Below are positions 1-10,472 of a stretch of 64,000 nt of DNA, in pieces (position 1 is the first letter of the stretch; each line of letters opens with the position of its first letter). Position numbers and translations under genes: made by a program. A model generated the notes under the pieces. It made no database searches. It worked only from the letters and a program-made list of their open reading frames with translations, and was not told the DNA's origin. Source of the stretch: Monoplex corrugatus (lineage: Eukaryota > Mollusca > Gastropoda > Littorinimorpha > Ranellidae). Where the stretch lies: positions 44,726,087-44,790,086 of the forward strand of contig JAPXFY010000022.1 in the NCBI GenBank assembly GCA_030674185.1. Reading direction: 5' to 3'.

Positions 1-29
1 CTGTGTTGTCAACCATGCCAGCAAAGCAA

Positions 30-118
30 AAACTTAATCCTTTGACTCCAGGAAGCTGGTGGATAGGGTGAGGTCAAAAGGTCAAGATTTTGCAGTCGAT
101 GGATAGGGTACAGGCGTC
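30..118. mobile_element. piggyBac-like MITE fragment
   Basis: Degenerate partial copy of a palindromic family that recurs at 2258, 5865, 7076, 16441, 18587, 21151 and 22687. The hallmarks are CCTTTGACTCC at the left, GGTGGATAGGGTGAGG in the middle and GATAGGGTACAGGCGTCAAA at the right. It contains no coding sequence. It was assigned by comparison with the better copies in this window. Confidence 0.7.
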
Positions 119-377
119 AAATGGTTAGGCTAATGTTAGGCATTATGTTGCTGTAGTCTGCATACTGATCTTCAGGACATTACTCCTTCATGCAAGCAAT
201 GGTATCCTTGTTCAGGGTCTGATGGGGTGCAGTTTTTGTGTTTTTCAATAAGCCACCTAACACTAACATGACATATTTATAAATTTATAAATATAAAGTC
301 ATGTTAGGGTTAGGTGGCTTATAATTTATATAGTGTGTTTGGTGAAATGTGTGTGTTTTCATGTATGCATGTGTCAC

Positions 378-424
<47 letters not shown>

Positions 425-504
425 TTGACTTACACTGTTCCATGATTGTTTGCAAGTTTATATGATATTCTGTAATACATACATTAGCATTTTTACAGGG
501 CTGC
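119..504. other. non-coding stretch with a GT microsatellite
   Basis: No exon or known element is recognised. A pure (GT)n run lies at about 381-422. The open frame crossing it on the minus strand is only the translation of the dinucleotide repeat. Confidence 0.6.
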
Positions 505-604
505 ACATAATGACATATGTTGACCTGGATGTTTGGAAAAATCTCCACCCTTTCTTCACCAGGTACTTCCCAAACAGAGTTGAACTTTGGACTTTCTGAT
601 GGAA
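505..604 (-). mobile_element. tRNA-SINE remnant, reverse orientation, split
   Basis: TTGACCTGGA...GGAAAAATCTCCACCCTTT matches the segment at 1942-1978 in the other SINE remnant and precedes a degraded B-box region. The SINE appears to continue after the foldback element, at about 1086-1130, where GATGGAAGCCCAATGTCTTATTAAAC resembles the tRNA head read backwards. The foldback therefore seems to have inserted into this SINE. Confidence 0.55.
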
Positions 605-1085
605 TCCAAAACAAGTTTGACTGCCCGCATTCAAGCAAACAGGAACCAGAAAAGAAAAAAAAAAAGAATCAGAACGCATATTAAATACAACAAGACAAGA
701 CAGGCGCAAATTTTCGGCCAACTGGCCTTTGTCAAGCGTAAGATCACAAACAAATATCAGATACAAAAATTAAGAGAAAAAGACTGAAATTTCCCTGCTG
801 CTTGGTCCTGTGAGAGAAAAAGAATAATGTTATAGGTTTGACAGTTAAAATATTTTGTAATTTTCATGTGCGATTTGGGGCCTCTGACTGTGGTGGCTGA
901 GCACACTCGACCGAGCAGCAGGGAAGTTTCAGTCTTTTTCTCCTAATCTTTGTAGGCCTATCCAGTGTTTGTTTGTTTGTGATCTTAAGCTTGACAAAGG
1001 CCAGTTGGGCGAAAATTTGTGCCTGTCTTGTCTTGTCTTGTAATAAATATGCGTTCTTATTCTTCTTTCATCTTTTTTCTGGTTC
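605..1085. mobile_element. foldback (inverted-repeat) element, copy 1
   Basis: Two arms of about 180-190 bp face each other (left 605-815, right 900-1085) around a short loop. Each arm contains GGAACCAGAAAA, TTTTCGGCCAACTGGCC, a GTTTGT-rich stretch and AGTCTTTTTCTCC or the complement. CTTTCTGATGGAA is directly repeated at 592-604 and 1086-1098, as expected of a 13-bp or longer target-site duplication. The short open frames in the arms are not genes: the same sequence recurs inverted within the element and again at 63470-63920. Each arm also carries a hammerhead-like core (see findings). Confidence 0.8.
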
Positions 1086-1130
1086 CTTTCTGATGGAAGC
1101 CCAATGTCTTATTAAACTTTAGTTTTGTTG

Positions 1131-1935
1131 TTATAACTTTTTTGTTTATGTTTTATTATAATTATAGGCATACAATCCAGCGTTGATGTGCAGGTGTGCT
1201 GATCTTTTAGTTACAGAGGCATAAGATGGAGATGGTGTAAAGTAGGACAGAGATCAAGCTTTTCAAAAATGTTTGGTTGCTTTTTCATCCACAGCATATG
1301 GCAGATTATATGCAATTTGGCTGTATGCCTGAGATTATATGCAATTTGGCTGTATGCCTGTCTTACATAGAAATGAACAAAAGAGTTTAGTGGACAATGG
1401 AGTAGTAATTTATTGATTTTGCTCATGGTCATGTTTTTTGTGTTTTGAGTATGGCAGCATGAGAGGTTTATGAAGTCAGTATTTTTTATAGTATTAATAC
1501 AATCATCCAACTTCATCAAGTGCTTCTTGTTAACAGATGACCTGGACTTTAAAAAAAAAAAGGAAATAAGTAAAATTTCAGAAGATGAGTTCAAGCAATC
1601 TTCTTCATCATTGTCTACACTCCCTCATGGATGTAGGCCCTATAGGTTTTTTGTTTGCATTTCCTCCCTAATGGTGCGTAATCATGTGTTATGATTTTTT
1701 AAAACAGCATTTTTGTTCTCAAATGCACATAAGTAGCCTACATTGTTTTGTTCACACTGTCGATGGTATGAAACTGCACTGTCTGTATACTTTGTAGTGA
1801 GCATGCATGCTAGATGTTTTCTTGTTTCCATATAAAAGCCAGCCACTAGAGGATTTACACAATCTTTAACAGTAACATGCAGATTTGATATTCTGCATGC
1901 CTAAACATACAAAGAGGATGTAGACACTGGCAGGT
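1131..1935. other. no gene recognised; short 29-bp tandem duplication
   Basis: The only structure seen is a two-copy direct repeat of a 29-bp unit beginning AGATTATATGCAATTTGG at 1303-1331 and 1332-1360. The overlapping open frames on both strands lack similarity to anything I recognise. Confidence 0.5.
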
Positions 1936-2165
1936 CTGCTTACGTTGATCTGGGATTCCGGAAAAATCGCCACCCTTTTCCCTGTCAGACAGAAGCAGAG
2001 GTCTCTTGGCAGATCAAAACCAGGACCTGCCAAATGGAAGTCCAACGTTGGTGTCTTGGCAGATCAAAACCAGGACCTGCCAAATGGAAGTCCAACGTTG
2101 GTGTCTTGGCAGATCAAACCAGGACCTGCCAAATGGAAGTCCAACGTTTACTCGCTTGACTTCCA
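1936..2165 (-). mobile_element. SINE remnant with an internal 50-bp triplication
   Basis: The right-hand SINE body (GGAAAAATCGCCACCC) runs into three head-to-tail copies of a 50-bp unit starting TCTTGGCAGATC at 2004, 2054 and 2104; the third has lost one A. The unit ends AAGTCCAACGTT, which resembles the anticodon/B-box side of the tRNA-derived SINE head read in reverse. The array is therefore an internal expansion of the SINE. The frames open through it are repeat translations, not proteins. Confidence 0.65.
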
Positions 2166-2257
2166 CACCTGCTGAAAACTCAGTTCAATTATTGGAATGC
2201 TTTTAGAGTGACACTGACAGTATTTCATATTCTCTTCCATTCCATCCCCCTTTTCTT

Positions 2258-2443
2258 TAACCCTCTATCTTCCGCACCCTGTCCCCCAGCATGCTGCATT
2301 GTGAACCATGCTAGCAAAGCGAAAACTTAACCCTTTGACTCCCTCACCCTATCCACCAGCTTCCTGCAGGAAGGGTGATAGGGTGAGGGAGTCGAAGGGT
2401 TAAGTTTTTGCAGTTGGCTGATAAGGTGCGGGAGGCAAAGGGT
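2258..2443. mobile_element. piggyBac-like MITE, self-nested copy
   Basis: Outer ends resemble AACCCT...CGCACCCTG and GTGCGGGAGGCAAAGGGT. In the middle is a second full palindrome bounded by TTAACCCTTTGACTCC and GGAGTCGAAGGGTTAA, with CTTCCTGCAGGAAG at its centre. The inner unit sits at a TTAA, as expected for a piggyBac-type element inserted into its own kind. Confidence 0.75.
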
Positions 2444-2511
2444 GAACCTTTGATCCCTAATAAACTGGTTTATACTGGAATAATACTTCCTTTTTCTCTG
2501 GTATTTTCCAG

Positions 2512-2737
2512 GCCTTCAGATACCTGGTGGCTGTCAGATGACTGTGGGCGACCAGTTGCTGCAGTGGTCCAGGGGAGCGTCATGTGTTTCGATGAAACCT
2601 ATCTGCACAGTGTACAGCACTCGGAGACCTCAGGGGAGCCTCGTGTTGTACTGCTGCTGGATCTGTGGCATCCAGACATTGATAAGGAGCAGCGTGAACT
2701 GATCAGCTATGCATTCACTCCCACGACCCTACCTTGA
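2512..2737 (+). CDS. aspartyl/asparaginyl beta-hydroxylase-like protein, terminal exon
   Basis: A pyrimidine-rich tract and CAG at 2509-2511 give a clear acceptor; the exon then encodes about 74 residues to TGA at 2735-2737. Around residue 30 is the FDETYLHSVQH stretch, where the histidine aligns with the second Fe(II)-binding His of the family. It is followed by PRVVLLLDLWHPDI, which holds the conserved Arg that binds 2-oxoglutarate and the family signature D-W-H-P. The closest shape I know is the ASPHD1/ASPHD2 subgroup of 2-oxoglutarate-dependent Asp/Asn hydroxylases, usually membrane-anchored in the secretory pathway. Upstream exons must lie left of the window or are not recognisable; in-frame sequence before 2512 is intron. 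Family assignment is firm, paralogue identity is not. Confidence 0.8.
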
Positions 2738-3058
2738 GGCCAGGTGGACGTAGAGGTAGAGCTCCTGCCTTCCATTCTGATTGCAATAGTAGTAGTCTCA
2801 CTCAGGGGAAGGGGGGAAAGACTTTGTGCGTTGACCTCCAGATCACCCAGCTGTAAGTTGGTGTCTTGTCCTGTTCAGGATAAGCGAAGGTAAAGCAGCA
2901 AGGGAGAGGAGATGGGCACCAACCTATAATAATGACCCTGAGAAGAGTTGAGGTTCCAACCTCCTGACTCCTCTGTGGCCTCATGTTTATGCTGTTGTTG
3001 CAAACATCAGCCTTCTCTCACACGGACACCCAGGAAAGACTGTCCCTTGTTGCAGGAG
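2738..3058. other. probable 3' UTR/flank of the hydroxylase-like gene
   Basis: Non-coding sequence follows the stop codon. I see no canonical AATAAA here and no mobile element. This stretch is the natural position of the 3' UTR. Confidence 0.4.
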
Positions 3059-3236
3059 AAGCAGAGAAAACTGACTTCAGATTTAAGCAGAGAAGACTTG
3101 ACATCAGAATTAAGCAGAGAAGACTGACTTCAGAATTAAGCAGAGAAGGCTGAGAATTAAGCAGAGAAGGCTAACTAATGAATTAAGCAGACAAGACTGA
3201 CTTCAGAATAAAGCAAAGACTTGACTTCAGAATTAA
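3059..3236. repeat. minisatellite, ~24-27 bp unit
   Basis: About seven imperfect copies of AATTAAGCAGAGAAGACTGACTTCAG, several of them shortened, run head to tail immediately before the LINE remnant. Confidence 0.75.
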
Positions 3237-3254
3237 TACAATGAAGACAGAGGT

Positions 3255-3665
3255 CATGTGAGTGAACTACAAGCAGCAGGATTCCATCTGACTACAACTG
3301 TACAAGGGGAAGACATCAAAGAAGTGGACAAGTTTGTCTACCTGGGCAGTATGGTTGACAAAGATGGCAGTGCAGACAAAGACATTAAAAGCCGCATATG
3401 CAAATCCCAGCATGCTTTCAGTATGCTTCGACCAATGTGTAGCTTTTCAGCCCTCTCATTTTACAATAAGATTGGAATCTTTTAACATCAATGTGAAGTC
3501 ATCTCTGCCTTGTGGTTGTGAAACGTGGAAATCTATTTAGACCAACACCCACAAGGTCCAGACATAAATTTGTTAAAAGATGTCTCAGGACTATCCTCAG
3601 TATCAGGTGGCCTGATATCATTTCCAACCTGTGGGACAGAACAAGACTAACTCTGATTGAAATCG
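3255..3665 (+). pseudogene. LINE reverse-transcriptase C-terminal fragment, decayed
   Basis: In successive frames one reads KFVYLGSMVDKDG, DIKSRICKSQHAFSML and then CGCETWKS-like and CLRTILSIRWPDIISNLW-like pieces. Together they are the thumb and C-terminal region of endonuclease-type non-LTR reverse transcriptases (the 'YLGS...DG', 'YGCETW' and 'R.I..I.WPD.ISN' blocks). At least two frameshifts and an in-frame TAG near 3538 interrupt it, and an A-run follows at about 3671. The catalytic palm is absent, so this is a 5'-truncated dead copy. Confidence 0.75.
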
Positions 3666-3710
3666 AAATCAAAAAAAAAAAAAGGAACTTATAGGGGAGT
3701 AGACAGGCCA

Positions 3711-4445
3711 TACTCTTACATTTCCTTTTTTCTGTCATGCTCTTTGCTCCTGTCTTGTTCCTTTGCTTTCTGTCATTTCTTCCTATCATTTTCTGCCTTA
3801 CTGGTCCATTCATCTGTATGTGTTTGATAGTCTTACATACTTTCTCCTACTAGTACTACTTCTAGGATTGATACTTGGGTACATGTATTAAGTGCAAGTT
3901 TGGCTCTAATGAAATGTAATATGTGAAAGCAATTTTAGGGAATTCAGGCCCGTTTTATATGTTTTAGTGTCTCAACACCATTGTGACTGGCCCTGCTTCT
4001 GCCTGAACTTCCTGCCAGCCTGAGGCTGCCTCCAATAAAGAACCAGTAGTTGTAAAAAAAAACTCTCTAGCAGGCCTGAATGAAGTCCAGTTATCACCAA
4101 TATTTGTGTACTTAATGAAAAAAGGATGCTAAATTTAGCTGTGCTACTTATAAAGCTATTACTTAAATAGTTTTTAGCTGCCATCCAGTTCTGTACCATA
4201 TATCATCAAAATGACTTTTAGCGCGGCCCGGCAGTAGGTGAAGCTTGGCGTTCACGACTATAGTGTCCCGTCACAGATGTGTTAATTATGCGTGAATTTG
4301 TATGCAAGTATGTTTTTTAAATCCCCTGTGTGGTTAACTGGACAGAGTGGTTAATGCCAGGGGCATCTCCTTAGATTATGTGCAGGAATGTATTGATATG
4401 TGTACATAATTTTCTTTTCTTTTTTCTTCCTGTTGAAGTGTTGTG
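3711..4445 (+). repeat. dispersed repeat shared with 15960-16395 (probable LINE 3' region)
   Basis: The order of blocks matches the segment at 15960-16395: TTTCTGCCTT.CTG.TCCATTCA, TTGGGTACATGTA, AGCAATTTTAGG, a C/G-poor run and CCAGGGGCA...ATTGATATGTG. It directly follows an RT C-terminus here and an RT-like tail there, so it is probably the untranslated 3' end of one LINE family. Confidence 0.6.
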
Positions 4446-5864
4446 TATGTTTTGAAATGGTTATAGCACCAATTTGGTTCTACACAGTAGGCTGGTTTTT
4501 AACAAAAAATGACAAAATGACAAGACTGGTGTTCTTCTTAAGGTCACTGTGACCTTGTAGATAGGCCTACATCAAATAAAATATAATTTCACATGAAATG
4601 ATGTTAAATGTAGACTGTCTCAGCAGTGAAAACAATGGAAATATTTGATGTCAGAAGTTGCTGAGAAAATGCTGTTTATACACCTTCCGTAAAAACAAAA
4701 AAATGTCATTTTTCCTTCTTTCTTTTTTTAAGTCTGCATGATCTTGACATGGAAGCAACTTATAAACATACGCATTCATGACAGCTCAGTGGTCTACACC
4801 ATTGAACTAACTTTGAATAAAGATCCATCCAGAAACAGAAAATCTTGCCAACAGTGTTTTCTAAGGAAGCTGGTTGATGCGGGTTGTGTGGCTATGTCCT
4901 GGGGTTTGTCATCTCCCCCACCTTGCCATTCGGTTTGTGAACAAGGTAACTGATGACTGGGTCCCTGAATGGGCCATGAAACGCATGGACACACCCCCCC
5001 CCCCCCCCCCCCCCCCCCCCCCTTTGCTTGAAGAAATGACTGTCGATTGGCATCGGGAGCTTGGGAAAGGAGTGTCCCGAAAGTGGTGAGGCATTGGTGC
5101 TCCGGGTCCCATCCGCACCCTCATGTTTTTTCTTCACATTTGTTAAGTTCCAACATATAAAACTTTCTTTATCAAGCTATTCATAGCACTAAAATTAAGA
5201 AATCACTGGGGATATTTTAGCCAACCTAAGACATCTTCATTTATGTAAGTGTGTACTAAATGATAAACTTTTTCTGTTTGGAATGCTCTTTAAACAAAGT
5301 GCTAATGTGCTTGACTTCCAAGTTCTCAATATTAGTGTTATGCAAAGCAAGAAAGGATTCAAGTTAAGAATAGCTCTGAATTCTCAGACTATTTCTTGTC
5401 TTTTGTGTTTTATGTGAATGTGTCAGGCCACACTCACAACAAAGGTCCAACTTCTCATAAATGCATTTTGTCATTGTTGTCTATGCTGTCTGAAATAGCA
5501 TATTGAGTGTAGGCCTACACGTTATTTTGTCTCAAAAGAAATGGCATATTGAGTGTATACTTTATTTTGTCTTGTTCCTGTATAACATCATTTTCCATAT
5601 TATTTGGACTCACTGCACACGATTCATAATCAGTGAGGTGTGGAGAGCTCAAGCTAGTTGGTGAACTGATCAGATCTCACATGCGCACTCTTGTGTGTGC
5701 ATATAAAATGTGGTTTGTGTGTGTAATGTAGGCTATCAAGTTGGTTTTAACCATCCTTGGTAGCCTGCATACCATAGGTGCTAATACAGGTAGTATCGTG
5801 TATTAGAGTTTATAAGCATTGCAGAAATATTGTTTATCAGTGTATAAGCATTGCATTTTTTGTG
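4446..5864. other. non-coding; poly-C tract and a local duplication
   Basis: No exon is recognised. A pure run of 29 C lies at 4994-5022. At 5497-5572 a segment is duplicated in tandem (GCATATTGAGTGTA...TTATTTTGTCT); the first copy carries TAGGCCTA at 5510-5517 where the second has only TA. Confidence 0.6.
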
Positions 5865-6074
5865 TTAACCCTTTGACTCCAGCGCTCAGTCCACCAGCAT
5901 CCTGCATTCTTAACAATGCTAGCATAGTAAAAGTTTCTTTCACTCCCTCAACCTATCCTCCAACTTCCTGGGTGTTTTTTTTTTTTTTTTTTTTTTTGGG
6001 GGGGGGGGGGGGTTATTTTGGGGGTTTTTTTTTTCCCACAGTTGGTGGACAGGGTGTGGGAGTTGAAGGGTTAA
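5865..6074. mobile_element. piggyBac-like MITE interrupted by T- and G-runs
   Basis: Left end TTAACCCTTTGACTCC and right end GGGTGTGGGAGTTGAAGGGTTAA identify the family. The centre, normally the inner palindrome, is replaced by 23 T (5975-5997), 15 G (5998-6012) and further T/G runs. Confidence 0.7.
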
Positions 6075-6104
6075 CAGTGTGGTCCACTACCTTTCTCGTT
6101 AGGA

Positions 6105-6408
6105 ACAGGGGTTAGTGGTCAGTTGGGTTTGCATCCGATTTCTAGTTGTAAAGTTCTGGGTTTGATCCCCCTAGACATCTCCAGATGATAGGTCAAGGTT
6201 GGAAAGTTTTCTTGACCCCTCTCCCAGGGCAGCATGCATGCGGATAGACCTGTCAGTGCCTGAACCCCCTTCGTGTGTATACGCACACAGAATACCGATA
6301 TCAAATATGCATGCTAAAGATTCCGCGAGTCATGTCAGTAGCTGGCGTACGGAAACGTAAAAACACACAGCATACACGCTCAAAAAAGATGCAGACCGTG
6401 CAACAACA
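6105..6408 (+). mobile_element. tRNA-derived SINE
   Basis: A tRNA-like head contains an A-box-like GTTAGTGGTCAGTTGG and a B-box-like GGGTTTGATCCCC at about 6161-6173. The body follows with CGTGTGTATACGCACACAGAA, ATCAAATATGCATG and CAGCATACACGC. From memory this body is widespread in gastropod genomes. The right end is next to the 6-bp target duplication of the element at 6415. Pol III promoter boxes are degenerate, so transcription is unlikely. Confidence 0.65.
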
Positions 6409-6414
6409 TAGTGC

Positions 6415-6947
6415 AGGGCTCCCACTGAGGAAAAGCAAAAACCCCTGAAAATCGGGGGGGGGGGGGGGGGGGGGTCCGGGGTGGCTTCCCCCTCGAAAAA
6501 TTTTGAAAATTTACATTTAATATGGCGCAATCTGACACACATCTCAGCTTAATTTATAGTATGGTAAAGACACTTATCACTAACCTTTAAATTGCACACA
6601 GCTCCTCCAATCTTGCATAGGTCTAGTGGAATGACCAAAGCAGTGATTGACTCACACCAGCACTTCTCAGTTTTCACCTTCACAGCTTCAGTATTGTCTC
6701 ACAGCAAAAAAATTTGAATTTTCACTCACAGCAAAACAGACTCCATTTCAGTGAACAGGTTTTGCCTACAATCTAAAAGCTTTACCCTATGAAGTCCAGT
6801 ATTTCAGAAAGAAAATTTTTAGTTTCATTTCAAACAAAGTTGACCTAATTCAGAATTTGATTCAGATTTGTTTTTGTTTTTTACGTGGAAAATTGTGTTT
6901 TTTTCGCGGATTCTCACTCTTGAATTTGCAGAAAAACGGGAGTCCTG
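6415..6947. mobile_element. hAT-like non-autonomous element
   Basis: It starts CAGGGCTCCCA and ends CGGGAGTCCTG, a short TIR with one or two mismatches. ATAGTG is directly repeated at 6409-6414 and 6948-6953. No transposase is encoded. A 21-G run (6454-6474) precedes TCCGGGGTGGCTTCCCCC, a motif seen in variant form at 24940-25000 and 32220-32280. CAGGG.. ends suggest hAT; a 6-bp rather than 8-bp duplication would fit the hAT6-type group. Confidence 0.6.
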
Positions 6948-7075
6948 ATAGTGGAGAGTGGTCAGCTCACTTATTAATTAACAGCATGAGTTCTCTGTGC
7001 TCCATGAAGGCCGATGATGTGCCATGCACAGTGAATCCAAATTGGTTTGGAGAACAGTCCTATACAAGAACTGTT

Positions 7076-7262
7076 TTAACCCTTCGAGTCCCATACCTTG
7101 TCCAGAATCCTGCATTGTCAGCCATGCAATCAAAGCAAAAATTTAACCCTTTGACTCCCTCACCCTATCCACCAGCTACTTGAAACTGTTGGATATATTG
7201 AGGGAGTCAAAGGGTTAAATTTTTGCAGTTGGTGGATAGGGTGATGGAGTCAAAGGGTCAAC
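7076..7262. mobile_element. piggyBac-like MITE, self-nested copy
   Basis: Outer ends TTAACCCTTCGAGTCCC and GATGGAGTCAAAGGGTCAA enclose an inner palindrome with TTAACCCTTTGACTCCC and GGGAGTCAAAGGGTTAA. It has the same architecture as the copies at 2258 and 16441. Confidence 0.75.
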
Positions 7263-8500
7263 ATATGTAGAGGACTTTGAGTATGTATATATATATGTTA
7301 TTGATGCTTGTTTTCAGTGAATTGCCTGGGGCTTTTTATGAGGCGAGGTAGCCTACTGTACAAATGCTGGAAGTTCTCATGTGTATCAGTGTTAGTGCCA
7401 TTAACCTGTACTCTGTGACCACAAACATTCGACATTGGTGTGTGCAAGTATCACAGAGTATAGGCCTATGTTTCTTACTTGTTGTGGTGATTTGTCATGA
7501 TTATACACACATTAAAAGATTATGCCTGAAGCCATGTTATTTCACCTTGAGCTGTGTTTGCTGGGTGTGTATTTTATTTTCATTGTAGGGTGTGCATGTG
7601 CATGTCAAGGCGATGAATGATCATTTCATTTTGACTCAAAAAAGCGTATGAATATGTGCGCGTGTGTGTGAGAGAGAGAGAGAAAGAGAATGTGTAATGA
7701 TTTTTGATCTGTTTATAGATGAGTTTTCAAATTATGGAGCAGAAGTGTGGTCTGTTGCGAGTGATGAATGCTAGTTTCTAAAACTATGTAGCCTACCATA
7801 CTATAAATCAATTTATAAATATCTTTGTGCCAATAGATTTACAATTATTAGCATATTGGATCAAATTCTTACCCAATTTCAATCATTTTTCATACAATGC
7901 TAAATCATTTGATAAGACCATCAGTTTTGATGCATCTATTCAGTCTGATCACTTTTCACGGCCAGAGTTGCAAAATCGTTCTTACAAGGCTATATAAAAT
8001 CTCTACAGAGCAAACTTTCAATTATGGACAGGTTTTTAATCTAGATTTTGTTTTGCATTTGCTTGACAATAAGTATCATCTGCAAGAGCTTCGAGGCTGG
8101 CCTGTTCATTTAGAAGCTGGGTGAAGGAGATGGAAGGAAACAAATCGGCATAAAATCTTTAAAAATTAAGGGGGAAAAAAAAAAGCATGGTTAAAGCAAT
8201 CCTGGTTGTTTACCTTGTCTTCTGTTCTCTTCTGTCCTTTATGTCTGGTATTGCTATGCCTGTTATGTCCATTCAGATTCTTTTTGATATATTCAGCAGC
8301 CGTTTTTTAGTTTTTTTTGTTTTTTGATTTCTTTTCTTTTCATGGGCAAGGGATACAGGTTAAGCATTTTTTACAGCTTTTCTTCTGGCATTCAGTTTTC
8401 AGATCATGTATGCACACTGTTTTGCCTGTAGGCTACTATACCTGTGCTGGCAGTACCTACGTTGCTGCAGTTTCCATACTCCCTCTTCAATGGCGCTTGC
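7263..8500. other. no gene recognised
   Basis: AT-rich sequence with a short (GT)n/(GA)n patch near 7655-7690. I see no splice-bounded conserved peptide and no repeat family shared with the rest of the window. The last five bases, CTTGC (8496-8500), are the left target duplication of the LTR element. Confidence 0.5.
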
Positions 8501-8690
8501 TGTGACCTGTGTTAACAGTAAACATCCCGCTAATAGCAGCACGGGATGATTTTCGTTTAAATGATAACTGATTGCTGTTCACTGTGAAATGTATATATAT
8601 ATGTATAGTCAGTTGAGAATCAGACAGCGGGGAGTAAAGAAGAAGAAGCATTGCTCTGTCTTCCGAGTTGACTGTAGAAAGAACGAAAGT
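8501..8690 (+). repeat. 5' LTR
   Basis: Begins TGTGACCTGTGTTAACAG and ends GAACGAAAGT. It matches 12183-12367 over its full length apart from scattered substitutions and small indels. A TATATATATATG stretch at 8591-8603 is a possible TATA region. It has no canonical terminal CA. Confidence 0.88.
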
Positions 8691-8708
8691 TGGTGTCAGA
8701 ATCATGAA
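8691..8708 (+). promoter_or_regulatory. primer binding site
   Basis: TGGTGTCAGAATCATGAA directly follows the 5' LTR. The leading TGG is the usual complement of the CCA end of a tRNA primer. The tRNA species cannot be named without a search. Confidence 0.6.
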
Positions 8709-8755
8709 TACGAACTCCAACAAAAGTCCAGAATATTGAAGACTAAAATTCAACC

Positions 8756-9638
8756 ATGGAAGATGAACAAGAAGAGAGAAGAGCCAGTCGACGACATGCC
8801 AAGATTCCCTTGCCTCCTAAACTTGATGTGAATGGAGGAAACCTGCAGAGCAGCTGGAGGAAATTCAAGAGGCTTTGGGACAGCTATGAAATTGTGACAA
8901 AACAGACATAAGAAGACTCAACATACAGAACAGCAGTTTTTCTTTCTTGCATCGGGCTGGATGCTATGGACATCTATGAAGGATTGGCATTTTGCTAATG
9001 AAGCTGAAAGAAATGACATTGACACTGTTCTCCAGAAATTCAAAGAATGCTGTGCGGGTTCAACCAATGAAACTTACGAAGCATTCAGGTTCAACTGCAG
9101 ACATCAAGCAGCAGGAGAATCCATCGAACAGTTTGTAGCAGAACTGCGGAGACTGATCAAGACCTGTTATTATGGTACACTAGAAGACAGACTGTTGAGA
9201 GATCAAATCGTACTGGGTGTACATGACGAGAGACAGCGATCAAAATTACTGGAAGTGCGACAGTTGACATTGACTGCATGTATTGATATGTGCAGAGCGC
9301 ATGCATCAAGTCAACATCAATCTGTCCAAATGATAAAAAAGATGCAGGACATGCAAGTTTTCAAAGAAAAGAAGACAGCAAATCAGTATAGCAAAGGAAA
9401 CAAACCACTGAACCAGAGTAGAGAGAAATGCGGATATTGTGGTGGAAAGCACCCAAGAGCAAAAGAGAAATGTCCAGCATTTGGAAGAAAATGCAAAGCT
9501 TGTGGAGGAAATAATCACTTTGCTTCATGCTGCAGAACACCCAAGAAAAATCAAAAGAAAACAAGACTTCAGCACTTAAAAGTGATAATGAAATCCTCAA
9601 GATCGAAGACAAAACCAGAAAAAAGGAGAAAAACATGA
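8756..9638 (+). pseudogene. gag, frameshifted
   Basis: An ATG at 8756 opens a 51-codon frame rich in charged residues and ending at TAA 8909-8911. Gag-like sequence resumes in another frame from about 8961 for about 225 codons: a helical capsid-like block (ESIEQFVAELRRLIKTC) and two zinc knuckles near the end, CGYCGGKHPRAKEKC and CKACGGNNHFASC. Two-knuckle gags of this kind bind the genomic RNA in Ty3/gypsy elements. The break at about 8900-8960 separates the start from the capsid and nucleocapsid part. Confidence 0.8.
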
Positions 9639-9644
9639 GCAAAA

Positions 9645-9990
9645 ATGCTGATAAATGAGATGCCGGTAAGATTTCTTCTTGACACCGGTGCAACAACAAA
9701 CGTGATGTCTGAGAGCCTGTGCAGAGAAGTCACACAGGAGATGAAAGAAAGTCTGACCTGCAAGAGACGAAGAAGAAGCTGGTGTTGTTCAATGGAACAG
9801 AAATGAAGCCTGTGGGGGAGATAGTGCTGTGAGTGAAAAACCCCAAGAACAAAAGGAAATACAAAGTCAACTTCGCGATCACCCAAATGGACTGTAAGCC
9901 GGTACTGGGACTGAAAGCTGTACAGCACATGCAATTGATGACGATCAATGAAGAGAACATTTTAACGACAGCGGTGAATCTGAAAGAGGA
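9645..9990 (+). pseudogene. retroviral-type aspartic protease, frameshifted
   Basis: The first frame has the active-site block FLLDTGATTNVM at about residues 10-21 (catalytic Asp in DTGA). It shifts frame near 9770; the second half continues in the frame of 9833 with YKVNFAITQMDCKPVLGLKA, including the hydrophobic-G/L block expected near the protease C-terminus. Downstream it runs without a break into RNase H, so the polymerase that should follow is deleted. Confidence 0.75.
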
Positions 9991-10440
9991 GGAAAATGCA
10001 ACCACCCTTCAGTGTGATGCTTCACAGTTTGGACTTGGAGCTTGTCTCATGCAAGATGGTCAACCGATTCAGTACGCATCACGAGCCTTGACCGAGGCAG
10101 AAAAAAGCTATGCTCAAATAGAAAAGGAGATGTTGGCAATACTCTTCGGTCTGGAAAGCTTTGAGAGATACGTCTATGGAAGAGACATCCTGGTGGAGAC
10201 CGACCACAAACCACTGGAGACCATTCACAAGAAGAGCCTACTCTCATCACCAAAGAGGATTCAGAGGATGCCACTCAGAACTCAGAAGTTCAGGTACACA
10301 GTAGTGTACAAGCGTGGATCTGAGATGTACCTGGCTGACACCCTCAGCAGAGCAGTCTGTGGAAAAGCGGAACAGCAAGTCACCCAAAGGAAGCCATTTT
10401 CTTCACAGACCTGGAGAAAATGGACTCATTGCAAGAACTG
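9991..10440 (+). pseudogene. RNase H domain of the deleted pol
   Basis: Readable as one frame with LQCDASQFGLGACL (first catalytic Asp), EKEMLAILFGLESF (catalytic Glu) and VETDHKPLE (second Asp), then ADTLSR, the usual end of Ty3-type RNase H. It digests the RNA strand of the hybrid in an active element. The catalytic residues are intact. It is fused to protease remains instead of to reverse transcriptase. Confidence 0.85.
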
Positions 10441-10472
10441 GCCATCAGCCAAGAGAGACTGAACAGTCTGCA

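Noticed and set aside
1945..2206. Two repetitive proteins of 66-76 codons
   Set aside because: Translations of a 50-bp triplication inside a SINE remnant.
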